This document shows positions 60,343 through 64,000 of a stretch of 64,000 nt of DNA, one piece after another. Position 1 is the stretch's first letter. Each line of letters opens with the position of its first letter. The position numbers and the translations under genes were made by a program. Under the pieces are notes generated by a model. It did not search any database. It was not told the DNA's origin and saw only the letters and a program-made list of their open reading frames with translations. The stretch comes from an uncultured Alistipes sp. (GTDB lineage: Bacteria; Bacteroidota; Bacteroidia; Bacteroidales; Rikenellaceae): assembly GCA_905213895.1 (NCBI GenBank), contig CAJMKE010000001.1:62001-126000 (forward strand), given 5' to 3'.

Positions 60343-61683
60343 ATGTCGAAAATCATTAAACTGAGCAAGGGTTTGGACATCAAACTCCAAGGTGAGGCTC
60401 AACGAACGCTGACGGAGATTCCGCTGGCTTCGGAGTATGCCGTTTCGCCTCTGGATTTCGAGAATGTTACCCCGAAGATGCTGGTTAAGGTTGGCGATAA
60501 GGTTAAGGCGGGTACGCCGTTGTTCTTCGACAAGAACAATCCGGCAGTCATGTTCGTTTCGCCTGTAAGCGGAACGGTCGCCGCCGTCAATCGCGGTGAG
60601 AAGCGCAAGATTCTCTCCGTTGCCGTAACAGCCGACTCCGCCGTGTCTTACGAGGAGTTCGATGTACCGAAGGTTTCGTCAGCCGCTCGCGGCGAGATTC
60701 GCGACCTGTTGCTTAAATCGGGTTTGTGGGCGATGTTGATTCAACGCCCGTATGGCATTATTGCCTCTCCTGCGGACACTCCGAAGTCGATATTCGTATC
60801 GGCATTCGACAGCGCGCCGCTCGCACCGGATTACGACTTCGTCCTGTCGGGCGAGGGCGAAGCACTCCAAAAGGGATTCGATGTTCTTGCCACTCTGACC
60901 GACGGCAAGGTACATCTCTCCTACAACGCGGACTGCGCCGAGCCTAAAATCAAGGGTGTGGAACTCCACGCTTTCAAGGGCAAGCATCCGGCAGGCAACG
61001 TGGGCGTCCAGATTCACCATATCGACCCGATTAACAAGGGCGAGAAGGTTTGGACGCTGAATATTCAGGATGTTGCGATTATCGGTCGTCTGTTCCTTAC
61101 CGGCAAGGTCGATATGACGCGCACCATCGCAGTATGCGGTTCGGAGGTAGTCGCTCCGCGCTATTGCCGCGTGATTGCAGGCGCATCGGTCGCTTCGATT
61201 GTGAAAGACAACGTCCGCGAGGGTCATGTCCGCTATATATCGGGCAACGTACTGACGGGACGTAATGTGGGTGCCGACGGATTCCTCGGATTCTACGCCA
61301 ACTCGCTCACTCTGATTCCGGAGGGAGACAAATTCGAGTTCATGGGATGGGCTATGCCGCGATTCGACAAGTTCTCGGTTTCGCGTGCATATTTCTCGTG
61401 GCTCTGCCCTAACCGCAAGTACGACATCGACACCAACCTTCACGGCGGCGAGCGTCCGTTCGTCGTAACGGGTCTTTACGAGAAGTACCTGCCTATGGAC
61501 ATCTATCCTATGCACCTGCTCAAAGCCATCATGGCGGGCGACATCGACAAGATGGAGAATCTCGGCATCTATGAGGTCGTCGAGGAGGATTTCGCTCTGT
61601 GCGAGTTCGTAGACCCGTCGAAAATCGAGATGCAGCAGGTTATTCGCGACGGTATTAACTTAATGATTAAGGAGGGAGAATAA
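60343..61683 (+). CDS. nqrA: Na+-translocating NADH:quinone reductase subunit A
   Basis: Peripheral cytoplasmic subunit of the Nqr sodium pump, probably contributing to quinone handling. The 446-aa protein has the characteristic LSKGLDIKLQGEAQ start, VKVGDKVKAGTPLFFDK, SPVSGTVAAVNRGEKR (lipoyl-like fold) and VWTLNIQDVAIIGRLFLTG. Length is normal. First gene of the nqr operon; its TAA is followed at once by the nqrB ATG. Confidence 0.97.
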   Translation: MSKIIKLSKGLDIKLQGEAQRTLTEIPLASEYAVSPLDFENVTPKMLVKVGDKVKAGTPLFFDKNNPAVMFVSPVSGTVAAVNRGEKRKILSVAVTADSAVSYEEFDVPKVSSAARGEIRDLLLKSGLWAMLIQRPYGIIASPADTPKSIFVSAFDSAPLAPDYDFVLSGEGEALQKGFDVLATLTDGKVHLSYNADCAEPKIKGVELHAFKGKHPAGNVGVQIHHIDPINKGEKVWTLNIQDVAIIGRLFLTGKVDMTRTIAVCGSEVVAPRYCRVIAGASVASIVKDNVREGHVRYISGNVLTGRNVGADGFLGFYANSLTLIPEGDKFEFMGWAMPRFDKFSVSRAYFSWLCPNRKYDIDTNLHGGERPFVVTGLYEKYLPMDIYPMHLLKAIMAGDIDKMENLGIYEVVEEDFALCEFVDPSKIEMQQVIRDGINLMIKEGE

Positions 61684-62808
61684 ATGGGACTTCGCAAAAT
61701 CGTTGACAATCTGAAACCGACTTTCTCCAAAGGCGGAAAGTTGAGTTTCCTCGCATCGACATTCGATGCTTTCGAAACATTCCTGTTCGTTCCCGACACG
61801 ACTACCACCCGCGGTTCGCATATCCGCGACTGCAACGATATGAAACGTACGATGATTGTCGTTGTCCTCGCGCTCCTGCCGGCATTCCTTTTCGGATGCT
61901 ACAATACCGGCTCGCAGGTCGGTCTTGCAGGCTGGACGGCGTTCTTCTACGGACTGGTGCGTATCCTCCCTATGGTGGCTACCTCTTATATAGTAGGTCT
62001 GGCTATCGAGTTCTATTTCGCACAGATTCGCGGTCATGAGGTGAACGAAGGTTTCCTCGTTTCCGGTCTCCTTATCCCGATGATTATGCCGGTAAGCACT
62101 CCGCTTTGGATGGTCGCTCTCGGTACGGCTTTCGCAGTCGTATTCGGCAAGGAGGTATTCGGCGGAACGGGTATGAACGTATTCAATCCTGCCATTCTGG
62201 CTCGTGCGTTCGTATTCTTCGCCTACACTCCGCAGATGTCGGGAGAAACCGTCTGGTACTCGACGTGGAAGATGATGGGCGCTGCCGACGCCGCTACCGG
62301 TGCTACCGCTTTGGAGCAACTCGCTACCAAGGGCGGAATGCAGTGGAGCGCGCTCGATGCGTTCCTCGGATTCATCCCGGGTTCGTTCGGCGAGACCTCG
62401 ACGCTGTGCATCCTTATCGGTGCCGCCATTCTGCTGTTCACGGGCATCGCTTCGTGGAAAACGATGCTGTCGGTATTCGTCGGCGGTACGGCTATGGCTT
62501 ATCTGCTCGGCGCATGCGGCGTGTTCGACTATCCGGCATACTATCATCTGATTACCGGCGGTTTCGCATTCGGTGCGGTCTTCATGGCTACCGACCCCGT
62601 AACGTCGGCTCAGACCTCGACCGGCAAGTATATCGTAGGTTTCATGACGGGTGCCATCGCAATCATGATTCGTCTGGTGAACCCTGCGTATCCGGAAGGC
62701 ATGATGCTTTCGATTCTGTTCATGAACGCATTCGCTCCGCTGGTGGACTACTTCGTTGTGGAGGCTAACATCCGCCGCAGAAAGAACCGTGTTAAAATCG
62801 CTAAATAA
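61684..62808 (+). CDS. nqrB: Na+-translocating NADH:quinone reductase subunit B
   Basis: Main membrane subunit of the Nqr sodium pump, with about ten helices. The 374-aa protein carries the covalent FMN attachment motif TGAT (T205-T208, with flavinylated Thr208) in ADAATGATALEQL. NVFNPAILARAFVFF and GFMTGAIAIMIRLVNPAYPEGMM are conserved blocks. The gene starts on the base after the nqrA stop and ends 8 bases before nqrC. Confidence 0.97.
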   Translation: MGLRKIVDNLKPTFSKGGKLSFLASTFDAFETFLFVPDTTTTRGSHIRDCNDMKRTMIVVVLALLPAFLFGCYNTGSQVGLAGWTAFFYGLVRILPMVATSYIVGLAIEFYFAQIRGHEVNEGFLVSGLLIPMIMPVSTPLWMVALGTAFAVVFGKEVFGGTGMNVFNPAILARAFVFFAYTPQMSGETVWYSTWKMMGAADAATGATALEQLATKGGMQWSALDAFLGFIPGSFGETSTLCILIGAAILLFTGIASWKTMLSVFVGGTAMAYLLGACGVFDYPAYYHLITGGFAFGAVFMATDPVTSAQTSTGKYIVGFMTGAIAIMIRLVNPAYPEGMMLSILFMNAFAPLVDYFVVEANIRRRKNRVKIAK

Positions 62809-62816
62809 CAGGGAGT

Positions 62817-63692
62817 ATGGCAACAAAGAAATTTATATGTAAAGTTTGCGGGTACATTCACGAGGGCGATGCCGCTCCGGAGTTTTGCCCGCTTTGTAAG
62901 GCTCCTGCCTCGGAATTCGAGGAGATTAAAAAGAAGGGATTGTTTCAGGATAAGAACAGCAATGCCTATATAATCCTTTATTCGGTCGTTATGGTGGTTC
63001 TGGTGGCAACGCTACTTTCGGTGGCGTCGCTGTCGTTGCAGAAACGCCAGTACGATAATATGCTCAACGAAAAGAAACAGCAAATCGTTACGGCTCTCGG
63101 TGCCGACCCGGCGACTACCGCATATTCCGATGTCGTTGTGGAGGCTGCACTGCTCGATGCCGAAGGCAATGCGATTGCCGGCAAGAGCGAGAAAGACGTG
63201 TTCGAGGCGATGCAGGATTTGAAAGGTTCTATCGCCGCAGGCGAATATCCAATTTTCCGTACCGCCGACGGCAGTGTCGTGGTTCCGGTTTACGGTGCAG
63301 GTCTGTGGGATGCGATTTGGGGCTATGTGGCTCTCGCTCCGGACATGAATACCGTTAAGGGTGTCGTCCTCGACCATAAGGGCGAAACCCCTGGTCTGGG
63401 TGCCGAGATTGCTACTCCGAAGCATCAGGCGAAGTATGTCGGCAAGACCATTTACAATGATGCCGAACTCGTCGGAATCACCTTGAAGAAGGGTGGTGCG
63501 AAGGAGAGCGACGCCGATTATGTCCACGAAGTGGACGCCATTACGGGCGGTACCAAGACTTCGGACGGCGTAACCGCAATGCTCAAAACATGCCTGAACA
63601 ACTATAAGCCTTATTTCGACGGTGTCCGCAATGCGGCTGCTTCGGAGGAGGCGTCGTCTAACGAATTAAACAACGAAAACAATGAGCAGTAA
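62817..63692 (+). CDS. nqrC: Na+-translocating NADH:quinone reductase subunit C with N-terminal rubredoxin domain
   Basis: The 291-aa protein has three parts. Residues 1-40 are a rubrerythrin-type rubredoxin iron site (C8, C11, C24, C27; C-x2-C-x12-C-x2-C). Residues ~50-72 are the single membrane helix. The rest is the periplasmic FMN domain with GETPGLGAEI (189-198) and the flavinylation motif TGGT (243-246, Thr246). Normal NqrC proteins begin just before the helix. Here no Met occurs between residues 2 and 58, so the fusion is encoded as one frame. The rubredoxin part should face the cytoplasm. The stop lies 11 bases inside nqrD. Confidence 0.95.
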   Translation: MATKKFICKVCGYIHEGDAAPEFCPLCKAPASEFEEIKKKGLFQDKNSNAYIILYSVVMVVLVATLLSVASLSLQKRQYDNMLNEKKQQIVTALGADPATTAYSDVVVEAALLDAEGNAIAGKSEKDVFEAMQDLKGSIAAGEYPIFRTADGSVVVPVYGAGLWDAIWGYVALAPDMNTVKGVVLDHKGETPGLGAEIATPKHQAKYVGKTIYNDAELVGITLKKGGAKESDADYVHEVDAITGGTKTSDGVTAMLKTCLNNYKPYFDGVRNAAASEEASSNELNNENNEQ

Positions 63693-64000
63693 GAGTCTGA
63701 AATATCTGACCGGTCCGTTGAACAATTCCAATCCGGTCATCGTGCAGATACTCGGTATCTGTTCGGCACTCGCCGTTACCGTTCAACTCAAACCTGCAAT
63801 CGTGATGGGTTTGTCGGTTATGGTCGTTACGGCGTTCGCCAATCTCGTGATGTCGCTCCTGCGCAACGGCGTGCCGTCGCGCATACGTATCATTGTGCAG
63901 TTGGTTGTAATCGCTGCGCTTGTGATTCTCGTAGACCAGGTGCTGAAAGCGTTCGTCTATGACGTGTCGAAGCAACTTTCGGTGTACGTGGGACTTATCA
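63682..64000 (+). CDS. nqrD: Na+-translocating NADH:quinone reductase subunit D, N-terminal part
   Basis: Runs off the right edge; 106 codons are visible. The protein opens MSSKSLKYLTGPLNNSNPVIVQILGICSALAVT, then PSRIRIIVQLVVIAALVILVDQVLKAFVYDVSKQLSVYVGLI, both conserved NqrD membrane segments. NqrD and NqrE share a cluster inside the membrane in other species. The ATG overlaps the nqrC end by 11 bases, so the genes are translationally coupled. nqrE and nqrF are expected to follow. Confidence 0.95.
   Translation, partial: MSSKSLKYLTGPLNNSNPVIVQILGICSALAVTVQLKPAIVMGLSVMVVTAFANLVMSLLRNGVPSRIRIIVQLVVIAALVILVDQVLKAFVYDVSKQLSVYVGLI

Overview
The window is chromosomal DNA of a Bacteroidota bacterium, most likely order Bacteroidales. 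A Rikenellaceae/Alistipes-like host is a guess from the roughly 55% GC look and the gene set, not something the sequence proves. Supporting signs are the repeated TAnnTTTG promoter element just upstream of many starts, the general lack of Shine-Dalgarno sequences, family markers (DUF3244, DUF5106, the BT_3928 family, Bacteroidetes-type LptE), an S-type tandem sulfatase pair, a TonB receptor, and a Na+-translocating NADH:quinone reductase (Nqr) operon. Most of the window is core genome. No phage, integrase, transposase, CRISPR array or rRNA was seen.

Layout. 1-6195: end of a short-chain dehydrogenase, then on the minus strand glmS, a secreted GH36 alpha-galactosidase, engB and prs. 6373-11063 (+): a MazG-like protein, a Na+/Ca2+ exchanger, a membrane-anchored HU-like protein, a sigma-54 activator, lptE, a TPR protein and secG. 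11176-16143 (-): a TonB-dependent receptor and uvrA. 16297-21372 (+): a thioredoxin-fold lipoprotein, a rubrerythrin and two sulfatases. 21663-21749 (-): tRNA-Ser(GCU). 22016-28124 (+): sufBCDS, tmk and a DoxX-like protein. 28166-28573 (-): an OsmC protein. 28811-34053 (+): a large TPR protein, an outer-membrane barrel and a PH-domain protein. 34215-36973 (+): rplM, rpsI, rpsB, tsf. 37090-43276 (-): an AddA-like helicase, then an ABC exporter, an HPr-kinase-like protein and an S26 peptidase that overlap each other. 43345-46933: a signalling block with a TPR/HTH trans-membrane regulator, a DUF3244 protein and a DUF2807 protein. 46950-50779 (+): an AddB-like nuclease and a coiled-coil secreted protein. 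50856-53344 (-): two M23 peptidases and a HAD phosphatase. 53444-57592 (+): alaS and gpmI. 57675-59962 (-): tatD, tcdA and a 2-hydroxyacid dehydrogenase. 60343-64000 (+): nqrA, nqrB, nqrC and the start of nqrD.

Most notable signals. (1) NqrC carries an N-terminal rubrerythrin-type rubredoxin domain ahead of its single membrane helix, in one uninterrupted frame. The same kind of domain opens the rubrerythrin at 17341. (2) Seven intergenic arrays of a 9-bp unit, TTAANGWCN, which has the same consensus on both strands, lie mostly where genes converge on a shared hairpin terminator. (3) Two short elements (174 and 201 bp) share terminal inverted repeats and look like one miniature inverted-repeat transposable element family; one supplies part of the engB stop region and has a flanking direct repeat. 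(4) A translationally coupled ABC/HPrK-like/S26-peptidase cassette resembles RiPP maturation and export modules but has no visible precursor. (5) A lipoprotein-like, membrane-spanning TPR/HTH regulator has an abrupt ~30% GC block in its sensor region and faces a small secreted DUF3244 protein whose promoter has repeated TGTCAG sites.
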